In this document: positions 1 through 7,770 of the stretch, in pieces
How the letters are laid out: each line of letters starts with the position of its first letter
How positions within the stretch are numbered: the first letter of the stretch is position 1
Assembly: GCA_002424365.1 (NCBI GenBank)
Contig: DIRQ01000025.1
Location: 1-19,934, forward strand
DNA length: 19,934 bases
Direction of reading: 5' to 3'
Origin: Syntrophomonas sp. UBA5432
Lineage (GTDB): Bacteria > Bacillota > Syntrophomonadia > Syntrophomonadales > Syntrophomonadaceae
Notes under the pieces: generated by a model
The model's input: only the letters and a program-made list of their open reading frames with translations
Database searches by the model: none
Told to the model about the DNA's origin: nothing
Made by a program: the position numbers and the translations under genes

Positions 1-1
1 T

Positions 2-1435
2 AAAACTGCTCAGGAATCTGCTCTTTTTTTTGATCAGCTTACCGCGGATTTACTCGAGTTAAACCCTCCTATGGTTATGCATTATTATTTTAATTCTATT
101 TATCCACGTTTTTATGATGAATTTCAAGGAACTTTAGTGGAAAGGTTACGGTTACGTCTGGTCAATCTGGCTACAAAGGATAATTTTAAACAAGCCTGGA
201 TGGTAAACATCCTGAGGAATCTAAAACACTTCAACGGTTTCTGTGGCATCCTTATGGAAAAACTGCAGGGTTTACCTGCAATTATAGTATCTGCCGGCCC
301 TTCATTAAATAAAAACATGTACTTGCTTAAGGAAGTAAAGGATAGAGCAGTTATTGTAGCGGTGGGGACTGCAATTCGCATCCTTGACTCCAATGGCATT
401 GTTCCTCATATACGAATGGCTATGGATGGGGGAAAAGGCGAAATGCAGATATTTGAAACCATTAATACCAATTCAGCAACCTTACTGTATAGTGACCAAC
501 TCTATTATGAAATCCTACCGCAGTATGAAGGTCCGGTCATTAAAATGCTTTTAGATACTGATGCTTTGAGCAGATATCTGGCTAAGGATAATTATAAATA
601 TGAATTAGTGGCCAGTGGGTTTTCTATTGCTAATACGGCCTTGGATTTTCTATGCCGGTCAGGCTGTAGCACTATAATTTTTATGGGGCAGGATTTATGT
701 TATACCGAAGGTAAGCTCTATGCAAAAGGCTCATGGAAAACGGATGATGGAAAGGTGGAGTTTTCCGGAGCAGGCTATATTAAAACTACCGATATATTCG
801 ATAATAAAGTATATACTACCCGGCCTTTCATGGGGATGAAAAGTCTATTTGAACAGGAAATTCTCCAGCATCCGGAGATTAAATTTATCGATGCCACTGA
901 AGGCGGCTTGCGGATTGAAAACACGGAGGTAAAAACCCTGCAGGAACTTGTGGATAGCGAATTAACAGCGAAACACAATATCGATGGACTTATAAGCGAA
1001 GCAGTTAAATATGCGAACATTAATAATGAAGCAGCTAAGATTGAACAGGCCGTGTTAAGCATGGAAAAAGAACTGACAAAAATATCGAAACTGAATACAA
1101 ATCGCTTGGCCCAGCTCAAGCGTTTACAAGATAAATGGAATAAAGGCATGAGTCATACCAAGTTTATGAAAGATTTTGATGCTATCTTAGAGTATGACCG
1201 TAAACTAATGGCTATTCCTTTTTATGCCCAGGTTGCTTCTCAGCAGCTGGCTAATATTTATTATGCATTAGATATGAGAATAGAATGCAATGATGAGAAC
1301 CCAAAAGCCCAAGCGGAGGGATTATTAAAAAAACATTTTACTCGTACCATTGAGTTGCGTGAATACATTGATTTTCTCCAAGCGCTAATTGGCGAATTTA
1401 AAGGAGAGTATGAGATTAATATAGTATTCGGGTAA
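2..1435 (+). CDS. Maf-type flagellin glycosyltransferase (DUF115), 5' end missing
   Basis: This is the C-terminal part of a motility-associated-factor protein, the family thought to transfer CMP-activated nonulosonic acids (pseudaminic or legionaminic acid) onto serine or threonine of flagellin in the cytoplasm. The frame is open from base 2 without a stop, so the ATG at 71 is probably internal and the true start lies outside the window; family members usually exceed 600 residues and only about 477 codons are present. DUF115 signatures are visible: the IIVSAGPSLNKN loop (about nt 280-315), VAVGTAIRILDSNGIVPH followed by MAMDGG, then SGFSIANTALDF and IIFMGQDLCYTEGKLYAKG. The C-terminal 150 residues are charged and helical. 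It heads the gene run that carries the nonulosonate genes, which fits the role. The family call is firm; the exact donor sugar is inferred from neighbours. Confidence 0.85.
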   Translation, partial: KTAQESALFFDQLTADLLELNPPMVMHYYFNSIYPRFYDEFQGTLVERLRLRLVNLATKDNFKQAWMVNILRNLKHFNGFCGILMEKLQGLPAIIVSAGPSLNKNMYLLKEVKDRAVIVAVGTAIRILDSNGIVPHIRMAMDGGKGEMQIFETINTNSATLLYSDQLYYEILPQYEGPVIKMLLDTDALSRYLAKDNYKYELVASGFSIANTALDFLCRSGCSTIIFMGQDLCYTEGKLYAKGSWKTDDGKVEFSGAGYIKTTDIFDNKVYTTRPFMGMKSLFEQEILQHPEIKFIDATEGGLRIENTEVKTLQELVDSELTAKHNIDGLISEAVKYANINNEAAKIEQAVLSMEKELTKISKLNTNRLAQLKRLQDKWNKGMSHTKFMKDFDAILEYDRKLMAIPFYAQVASQQLANIYYALDMRIECNDENPKAQAEGLLKKHFTRTIELREYIDFLQALIGEFKGEYEINIVFG

Positions 1436-1554
1436 AATGCCAGGGGAGCCCAAGGCTCTGGAGTGAGGAGTGGGGATGAAGATGGCAGTTTAAACATAGC
1501 TAGACATAAGCGAAGCTATTGCTGTTATGTAAATTAATCGAAAGGATCAGTAAT

Positions 1555-2412
1555 ATGAAGGTAAGGTTTATTGCTGAAGTTTCAAGCAATCATAATCAGA
1601 ATTTGGATCGCTGCCTGAACTTTATTGATAAATCTGCAGAGATAGGGTGCGGCGCTGTTAAATTTCAACTTTTTAAAATAGAAGAGCTTTTTGCGCCAGA
1701 GATTCTGGATAAAAGCAAAGAACACCGAGATAGAAAAAAATGGGAACTGCCGGTTGAATTTCTTCCCGATCTTAGTAAGCGATGTCAGGAAAAAGCAATT
1801 TTGTTTTCCTGCACCCCTTTTTATCTGCAGGCAGTAGAGGAGCTTTATCCCCATGTAGATTTCTATAAGATTGCTTCTTATGAGCTGCTTTGGGATGATT
1901 TACTTAAAGAATGTGCTCGTACTAAAAAACCAGTAGTTCTTTCAACCGGTATGGCGACTATGGAGGAAGTGGCAAGAGCAGTGGATGTTATAAGAAGGGA
2001 AGGCTGTACAGACCTTACCCTGCTGCATTGTGTCTCCGGGTATCCCACTCCGCCGGGTGAATGTAATTTAAGGGCTATCAAGACCTTAAGGGATTCTTTC
2101 CTATGCCCCGTTGGCTGGTCTGATCACTCAGTATCGCCTGCTGTTATCTATCGGGCTATTAATGCCTGGCAGGCTTCAATGATAGAATTCCATCTGGATT
2201 TGGATAGCCAGGGAGCGGAATATGCAACCGGGCACTGCTGGTTACCGGAAGGAATACGAAACGTAATACAGATAGTAAATGAATCCTGTCCGGCTGATGG
2301 AAATGGAGAGAAAGAGCCAGCTCCCAGTGAATTAGATGATAGAGCTTGGCGAGCTGACCCTTTAGATGGTCTCAGGCCGCTGCTAAGTATACGCAAAACA
2401 TGGAAGGAATGA
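1555..2412 (+). CDS. pseI: NeuB/PseI-family nonulosonic acid synthase without SAF domain
   Basis: This enzyme condenses phosphoenolpyruvate with a six-carbon amino sugar to make a nine-carbon nonulosonic acid; beside PseG and PseC the product is probably pseudaminic acid or a relative. NeuB barrel motifs appear in order: AEVSSNHN (residues 7-14), KFQ (36-38), STGMAT (130-135), LLHCVSGYPTP (156-166), GWSDHS (187-192) and EFHLDLD (211-217). His191 and His213 match the two metal-binding histidines of the family. The protein has 285 residues, against about 340-350 for NeuB or PseI, because the C-terminal antifreeze-like (SAF) domain is absent; it ends in a WRADPLDGLRPL segment. I chose ATG 1555 over an in-frame TTG at 1519 because AAAGGA lies eight bases upstream and the family N-terminus begins there. 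The next gene starts two bases after the stop. Confidence 0.85.
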   Translation: MKVRFIAEVSSNHNQNLDRCLNFIDKSAEIGCGAVKFQLFKIEELFAPEILDKSKEHRDRKKWELPVEFLPDLSKRCQEKAILFSCTPFYLQAVEELYPHVDFYKIASYELLWDDLLKECARTKKPVVLSTGMATMEEVARAVDVIRREGCTDLTLLHCVSGYPTPPGECNLRAIKTLRDSFLCPVGWSDHSVSPAVIYRAINAWQASMIEFHLDLDSQGAEYATGHCWLPEGIRNVIQIVNESCPADGNGEKEPAPSELDDRAWRADPLDGLRPLLSIRKTWKE

Positions 2413-2414
2413 CA

Positions 2415-3191
2415 ATGATGCATACAGTTGCAATAATCCAGGCACGTATGAGTTCCAGTCGTTTACCGGGGAAAGTACTTAAAAGCGTCGTGGGTAAGCC
2501 AATGCTGGGGCATATTGTGGAAAGATTGAGTTGGGTGCCGGCAATAAACAAAATTGTGGTTGCAACCTCCGGCGAGGCAACGGATCAGCCAATTTACGAG
2601 TTTTGCCAACAGAATAGTATAATCTGTTACAGGGGTAGTTTAAATGATGTATTGGATCGTTTTTATCAAACAGCACTAAAATATGGAGCGGATGCAGTAA
2701 TAAGAATTACAGGAGATTGTCCCTGTGTCGATCCAGAACTGGTTACCAAGCTTATTAATTTATTTCAGCGGGGAAATTATGATCATGTTGGTATAGCTAC
2801 CGGTGCAGGAGCAATCTTTGATGAAGGGCGGTTTCCCAATGGTCTGGATGCGGAATGTTTTCGCTTTGAATCATTGGAAAAGGCTTGGCGGGAAGCTACT
2901 GAAGCTGCGGACAGGGAACATGTAACCCCTTATATTTGGCGTAACAAAAATATTTTTAAATGTGGCAGTCTAAAACCAGACAAAGATTATTCAAACATTC
3001 GTTTGAGTGTAGATCATAGAGAGGATTTTGAACTGGCAACTGAAATTTTTGAAGCCCTGTATAATGAGGAAAAACCGTTTTTGATAAAAGATATTATAGG
3101 TTTATTACAGGAAAAACCGCATTTACTAAAGTTAAACCAATCATTTATAGGTAAAGAAGGATATCTAAGTTTATGGAAACTGGACAATTGA
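2415..3191 (+). CDS. spsF: SpsF-like cytidylyltransferase (probable CMP-nonulosonate synthetase)
   Basis: This is a CMP-KDO-synthetase-fold nucleotidyltransferase (PF02348) of the SpsF type. It probably activates the nonulosonic acid made by the preceding gene with CTP, the last soluble step before transfer by Maf. The nucleotide-binding signature IIQARMSSSRLPGKVL is intact near the N-terminus (residues 7-22), and RITGDCPCVDPEL supplies the acidic metal-binding site. At 258 residues it is normal for the family. An ATG at 2400 overlaps the upstream gene, but GGAAGGA at 2402-2408 points to ATG 2415 (or 2418), giving MMHTVAIIQAR. Classical PseF has a slightly different signature (PARGGSKRIP), so the substrate is assigned from position between the PseI-like and PseG-like genes, not from the motif alone. 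Confidence 0.8.
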   Translation: MMHTVAIIQARMSSSRLPGKVLKSVVGKPMLGHIVERLSWVPAINKIVVATSGEATDQPIYEFCQQNSIICYRGSLNDVLDRFYQTALKYGADAVIRITGDCPCVDPELVTKLINLFQRGNYDHVGIATGAGAIFDEGRFPNGLDAECFRFESLEKAWREATEAADREHVTPYIWRNKNIFKCGSLKPDKDYSNIRLSVDHREDFELATEIFEALYNEEKPFLIKDIIGLLQEKPHLLKLNQSFIGKEGYLSLWKLDN

Positions 3192-3229
3192 TGATATAAA
3201 TATTATTCGTGAAAGTTGAGAGACAGATA

Positions 3230-4267
3230 ATGAGCCGGGTAAATTCAATTCTGTTTCGCTGTGATGGGGCAGAAGATATTGGGTTAGGGCATATTGTTCG
3301 TTGCTTAGCCCTGGCTGAAGAATTACAGGTTGGGTATGATTGTCGAATTACTTTTGCTGTTCATCGTGGCAAACCAGGGATAGACATGATAAAAGATAAA
3401 GGCTATCCAGTAATCACTGTAATTAATAATTTAGATTTTTTTAACCAAGAAGAATTTCTAAAAAATGCCGTTCAGGAAAGTGGTTGTAATGTAGTCATAA
3501 TGGATTTTCGGGAAAACATTTCACTGGATTTTTTGCATTCATTACGCAAACAGGGAATTATCCTGGTTGATATAGATGATCCACAAGAGAAGCGACTAGC
3601 AGCTGATCTGGCTTTTTATCCACCCGTACCGCAGGTTGAAAGAATGGATTGGTCAGGTTTTCAGGGACAACTTATGGTAGGTTGGGAATGGGTTATTCTT
3701 CGTAAAGAGTTCATTACTATGGCTAATCAGCAACAGATTCCGAAAGAGAGGTTACATTTACTGGTTACCATGGGGGGAAGTGATCCAGCTGGATTCACCT
3801 TAACGGTCATTGAGGCGTTAGATTTACTTGAGGTCGATTTTGACACAACCGTAGTACTGGGAGCTGCATTTTCATGGGAAAAAGAGTTGAAGTCATTATT
3901 AGTGAGAACTAAGCGTAAATTCAGGATATTAAGAAGTGTTGAAAATATGGCCGGTGTTATGGCTCAGGCAGATTTGGCGATAGCTTCTTTCGGTATGACG
4001 GCATATGAATTGGCCTGTATGGGGGTTCCAGCACTATATATGTGTTTAACCGATGACCATGCTGAGTCATGTCAGGCTTTTGTTGATGCCGGGATAGCCG
4101 TTAATTTGGGAAGAGACCATTCAATTAAAAAAATAGCTAATCAAATAAGTCTTTTGTTATGGGATGGTAAGTATAGGGACGGGATGAAGGCTAATGGTAA
4201 AAAAGTAATAGATGGATATGGAGCTCAGCGTATTTGGGCTGAAATAAATAAAATATTAATTACATAG
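3230..4267 (+). CDS. pseG: PseG/SpsG-like UDP-amino-sugar hydrolase
   Basis: PseG is a GT-B-fold enzyme that cuts UDP from UDP-2,4-diacetamido-2,4,6-trideoxy-altrose, freeing the sugar that PseI condenses with phosphoenolpyruvate. The hallmark N-terminal motif is present: FRCDGAEDIGLGHIVRC, with His21 matching the catalytic histidine (His17 of Campylobacter PseG). The second half has a nucleotide-binding TMGGSDPAG loop and an ASFGMTAYELACMGVPAL segment typical of this superfamily. The length of about 345 residues is somewhat longer than Campylobacter PseG but usual for the SpsG branch. A GTG at 3209 has no ribosome binding site, whereas ATG 3230 has a modest GAGAG seven bases upstream and starts just before the motif, so I use it. 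It lies 38 bases after the cytidylyltransferase gene in the same run. Confidence 0.85.
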   Translation: MSRVNSILFRCDGAEDIGLGHIVRCLALAEELQVGYDCRITFAVHRGKPGIDMIKDKGYPVITVINNLDFFNQEEFLKNAVQESGCNVVIMDFRENISLDFLHSLRKQGIILVDIDDPQEKRLAADLAFYPPVPQVERMDWSGFQGQLMVGWEWVILRKEFITMANQQQIPKERLHLLVTMGGSDPAGFTLTVIEALDLLEVDFDTTVVLGAAFSWEKELKSLLVRTKRKFRILRSVENMAGVMAQADLAIASFGMTAYELACMGVPALYMCLTDDHAESCQAFVDAGIAVNLGRDHSIKKIANQISLLLWDGKYRDGMKANGKKVIDGYGAQRIWAEINKILIT

Positions 4268-4281
4268 ATGGGAGCATGATA

Positions 4282-5196
4282 ATGAATATAGAGTGGAAGG
4301 GACACTGCGGAGAAGTTTTGCATCAGGTTAAGGGGTATGATGTTATTGAGTGCGAAAGTTGCGGTTTTAAGCATATTATTCCGATTCCAGGTAGAGATGA
4401 ATTAGATAAGATTTATCGCGAGGAATACTATACGCAGGAGAAGCCACTTTATCTTGAACGATTCAGGGAAGATCAGGGATGGTGGAACCTGGTTTATGAC
4501 GAGCGCTATGATACTTTTGAAAGTTTAATGTATGAAAACCGGCGCCGGATATTAGATGTAGGTTCAGGTCCTGGTTTTTTTCTCTTACGTGGCAAAGAAC
4601 GTGGGTGGGATACGTTAGGCATAGAACCTTCCACAGAGGCAGTAGAGCACAGCCGTAGTCTGGGATTAAATATTGTTGAGGATTTTCTGGATGATAAAAC
4701 GGCTGCTAAGTTGGGTAAGTTTGATGTTGTGCATATGAGCGAAGTATTAGAACATGTCTCAAATCCAAAAGAAATGTTGGAATTAGCGCATAATTTACTT
4801 AATCCTGGGGGGTTAGTTTGTGTGGTAGTTCCTAATGACTATAATCCTATTCAAAAAATATTAACTTCATATTTCGGGTACAGTCCCTGGTGGGTTGCTC
4901 CTCCGCATCATATAAATTATTTTGATTTTATATCACTATGTAACTTGTTTAAGAAAGTTGGTTTTGAACCTGTTTATCAGGAAGCTACATTCCCTATTGA
5001 TATCTTTTTGCTGATGGGAGACAACTACATAGGAAACGATGAGCTTGGTAGAAAGTGTCATGCAAAACGTAAGCAGCTTGAGCTTAACATCGACCAGGCA
5101 AAATGTTCGCTACATAAACGAGAAATATATCGGCAGTTAGCTGATTGGGGTATTGGCCGTGAAGTCTGCATTGTGGGTAAACGTATAAAACAATAA
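4282..5196 (+). CDS. Class I SAM methyltransferase with cysteine-rich N-terminus
   Basis: A 304-residue S-adenosylmethionine-dependent methyltransferase. Motif I is LDVGSGPG (residues 91-98), an acidic residue follows in GIEPS, and the post-motif HMSEVLEHV and NLLNPGGL segments are those of the Methyltransf_11/23 group. The first 40 residues contain a cysteine near residue 9 and a CESCG pair at 24-28, resembling the small metal-binding head of sugar methyltransferases, though one expected cysteine is not evident. GGGAG at 4270-4274 is too close to the ATG at 4276 but well placed for ATG 4282. In this cluster the likely target is a hydroxyl or amino group on the nonulosonic acid, its precursor or an attached group; this is inferred from context only. 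Confidence 0.75.
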   Translation: MNIEWKGHCGEVLHQVKGYDVIECESCGFKHIIPIPGRDELDKIYREEYYTQEKPLYLERFREDQGWWNLVYDERYDTFESLMYENRRRILDVGSGPGFFLLRGKERGWDTLGIEPSTEAVEHSRSLGLNIVEDFLDDKTAAKLGKFDVVHMSEVLEHVSNPKEMLELAHNLLNPGGLVCVVVPNDYNPIQKILTSYFGYSPWWVAPPHHINYFDFISLCNLFKKVGFEPVYQEATFPIDIFLLMGDNYIGNDELGRKCHAKRKQLELNIDQAKCSLHKREIYRQLADWGIGREVCIVGKRIKQ

Positions 5197-5215
5197 TATT
5201 GGAGGTGAATTTATT

Positions 5216-6412
5216 ATGGATACAATTAATTGTATTGTACAAGCAAGTTCAAAAAACTGGAGTGGAAGTAAAGATATTTGTATGAATACGATTAAAGGTT
5301 ATCCAGTGGTTTATTGGGTGATAAAAAAAATACTTGGTCAAATACCGTCAGCCCAAATAGTTCTGGTTGCTCCCCTATTTGATAAAGAAGGAGTATTAGA
5401 CAATGTTATTAATGAATTGAATTCCGATAGAATCTCCGCATTTTTTGGTTATGATTCTGATCCCCTAAATCGAATTTGTGTTGCTACCGATAATCTAAAT
5501 GATGATGATTATATTATTAGAATTGATGGCCTAAATTATTTCGTTGATTTGGATATGAGTTTAAATATGTTACAACAAGCAAAATTAAACAATTTGGATT
5601 GTGTTAAATTTCCCGATGCATGGCCGGTTCAATTTACTTCGGATATATATAGGGTAGGAGCTTTGCGTGAAGTAAATGGTATGTTATTTAGAGAAGAAGA
5701 TCAGATCTATAGGGTACACCCCAAGTATTATTTATTTAATCATAGTGCCTTTAATTGTAAATATGCTGAGGAAATTCCCAATTATGGCAATGACTATTTA
5801 GTAGATTGCAGAGCTACGTTACACGAAATTTATAGCGAAGAAAGAACTGAAGTCGATAAAAATAGGATCTGGGTAGGATGTCAATTATCTTTTCACTATG
5901 AATTGGCTGTGGGTTATATAAAAAATTGGATGAAGGTTTTGGATATCGCTTGCGGATATGGATATGGCACTAAAATGTTAGCCAAACATTGTAGTGAGAT
6001 ATATGGTGCCGATATTGACCGAAATATCATTGAATACAATCGTAAAAACAATGGTAGTTCAAATATTAAATATCATGTTGAGGATGTTACCACTTTATCC
6101 TATGATGACAATGAATTTGATGCAGTAACGAGCATGGAAACCCTTGAACATGTGGATGCCCCAAAATACTTTGAAGAACTTTATAGGGTTCTTAAACCTG
6201 GTGGAATTTTAATTCTCAGTACCCCTCAAAATTTATTTGGACGGATACCAATAACTTCAGTACACGTACGAGAGTATAGTATGACTGAACTTGAAGAGTT
6301 GTGTAAAAATTACTTTACGATTAAAAAATTCATTGGGATAAAGCAAGGTAGGATTGTGTTTCCTAACGATCCTTATGGCAATAATAGCATGGTTGTATGC
6401 AGAAAGGCATGA
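5216..6412 (+). CDS. Fusion: degenerate SpsF-like nucleotidyltransferase + SAM methyltransferase
   Basis: A 398-residue two-domain protein. Residues 1 to about 200 look like the cytidylyltransferase fold of the gene at 2415 (CIVQASS, KGYPVVYWVIKKI, DPLNRICVATDNL, DYIIRIDGLNYFVDLD). However, the catalytic Arg-x-x-Ser-x-Arg-Leu-Pro-Gly-Lys loop has become SSKNWSGSKDI and the TGDCP site reads DGLNY, so cytidylyl transfer is unlikely. Residues about 225-398 are a class I methyltransferase: VLDIACGYGYGTKML (241-255), GADIDRN, a short SMETLEHV loop (306-312) and VLKPGGILIL. The dead domain may bind a sugar or nucleotide-sugar and present it for methylation. The start at ATG 5216 is clear, with GGAGGTGA at 5201-5208. 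The gene is noticeably more AT-rich than the genes at 11.5-17 kb, suggesting a separate origin. Function is inferred. Confidence 0.65.
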   Translation: MDTINCIVQASSKNWSGSKDICMNTIKGYPVVYWVIKKILGQIPSAQIVLVAPLFDKEGVLDNVINELNSDRISAFFGYDSDPLNRICVATDNLNDDDYIIRIDGLNYFVDLDMSLNMLQQAKLNNLDCVKFPDAWPVQFTSDIYRVGALREVNGMLFREEDQIYRVHPKYYLFNHSAFNCKYAEEIPNYGNDYLVDCRATLHEIYSEERTEVDKNRIWVGCQLSFHYELAVGYIKNWMKVLDIACGYGYGTKMLAKHCSEIYGADIDRNIIEYNRKNNGSSNIKYHVEDVTTLSYDDNEFDAVTSMETLEHVDAPKYFEELYRVLKPGGILILSTPQNLFGRIPITSVHVREYSMTELEELCKNYFTIKKFIGIKQGRIVFPNDPYGNNSMVVCRKA

Positions 6413-6462
6413 ATAACCTGCTTTAAATTTGAGGATGAAACTGATTATGGAGAGGATATAGA

Positions 6463-7740
6463 GTGATAAATACCTTTAATCAACCATCTGAAAAAATACT
6501 AGCTATTTTTTCTTGCGATCAATATCAGGCAAATGCCCTATGCCAATATATTACTAAGGAGTTTAAACGGATACAAGTTGATTGCCTTATCCTGGAAAAA
6601 CAGGTTTCGGTTAATGAAATAATACAAAAGTATTCTTTTAATAGAATCGTAATTAATGAACATTTTTATGGACAGATAACGAACGGAGAAACTTATACTA
6701 AACTGAAAGAAATTGCCTGTCAAAAATACAAAATGTCAATTTTCCCCCTCAATACTTTTAATGCCAATATATTTTTGCTGGCTTCTTCCATTACACCTCT
6801 TGTACGAGCAGTTAATTTGGGATACTCAGGTAAAGAACAAATAGTTATTGATCTTATCAGTAAGGAGTTAAATGGGGGTAAATCCTTACCTGAATATAAT
6901 TTTTCTGGATGGCCAGAATGGGCTCACTCGCTTCAATTGGAAATGCAACAGCGGCTACGTGAATCAGAATCGAGGGTTACTCAAGTAAGGGCACTAAGCC
7001 AGGGTGAACGCCCCGTTGGATTTATGGATTCGCCCAATGAAACAGAATCTTTTGTAAGATATTTAACCGCTGCTAATTTATGTAGAGATTGTGATGTTGT
7101 TGAGGTAGGTGCAGGAATAGGTTATGGAGCATATATACTTGCCAGCCAAGCTCATACAGTTATTGGGGTGGAAAAGGATTCCATTTCGCTACAGAGCTGC
7201 CGTGAAATCTGGGAACCCCTATCGACAAATCTACGCTATAAAATGGGTGATGCCCTGAATTTAGATTTTGAAAATGAATCGGTGGATCGGATTGTATGTT
7301 TTGAAGTCCTGGAACATGTTGCAAATCCTCAAGAAATGATAAAGGAATTGTTTCGTTTGATTAGACCTGGGGGGACCCTAATCTTATCTACACCCAATCC
7401 ATATTGGTTTTATTATCGCGTGAATACTCAAGAAACTATTGGACAACCCGTAGAAACCCTACTAAAAAAACAAATATGGCCATGGCATTTGTCAGGCATT
7501 ACACCAAACCAGGCAATAGAAATGGCATTGGATTCCGGCTTTTCTTTTTCTTATCTTCTTTATCCTACTTATGTAGAAGGTTTTAAAACTCTTTCGCAAA
7601 TATGTCAAACAAATAGTATTGATTTAAGGTTAACCAAACTAAAGAATGCGATGAATTGGACTATAGATGATTTTGTATTAACAAATGAGTTCTCTCCATG
7701 GTTTTCAAGTTACTCTTATGTTATGGTAGCTCATAAATAA
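6463..7740 (+). CDS. SAM methyltransferase with unrecognised N-terminal region
   Basis: A 425-residue protein. Residues about 195-345 form a class I methyltransferase: VVEVGAGIGYGAYILA (212-227), VIGVEKD, a CFEVLEHVANP loop and LIRPGGTLILSTPNPYW. Residues 1 to about 150 have alternating helix and strand character (KILAIFSCDQYQANALCQYI, RIVINEHFYG) and match no family I recognise; they could be a Rossmann-like binding domain. A charged helix (about 155-180) links the two parts. The start is GTG 6463: GGAGAGGA at 6449-6456 is ideally spaced, and the nearby ATG at 6447 runs into a stop after four codons. The C-terminal 80 residues may form a substrate lid. The best guess is a second or third O- or N-methylation of the surface sugar, based only on neighbours. 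Confidence 0.7.
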   Translation: MINTFNQPSEKILAIFSCDQYQANALCQYITKEFKRIQVDCLILEKQVSVNEIIQKYSFNRIVINEHFYGQITNGETYTKLKEIACQKYKMSIFPLNTFNANIFLLASSITPLVRAVNLGYSGKEQIVIDLISKELNGGKSLPEYNFSGWPEWAHSLQLEMQQRLRESESRVTQVRALSQGERPVGFMDSPNETESFVRYLTAANLCRDCDVVEVGAGIGYGAYILASQAHTVIGVEKDSISLQSCREIWEPLSTNLRYKMGDALNLDFENESVDRIVCFEVLEHVANPQEMIKELFRLIRPGGTLILSTPNPYWFYYRVNTQETIGQPVETLLKKQIWPWHLSGITPNQAIEMALDSGFSFSYLLYPTYVEGFKTLSQICQTNSIDLRLTKLKNAMNWTIDDFVLTNEFSPWFSSYSYVMVAHK

Positions 7741-7770
7741 AAACAAACTTGTAGCGAAAGGAACTGTAAA

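Noticed and set aside
71..73. ATG at 71 as the true start of the Maf gene
   Set aside because: The frame stays open to base 2 and the family is much longer, so this ATG is probably internal and the gene is cut by the window edge.
1446..1458. GAGCC-CAA-GGCTC hairpin after the Maf stop as a terminator
   Set aside because: The stem is only 5 bp and no T-run follows; the next gene continues on the same strand.
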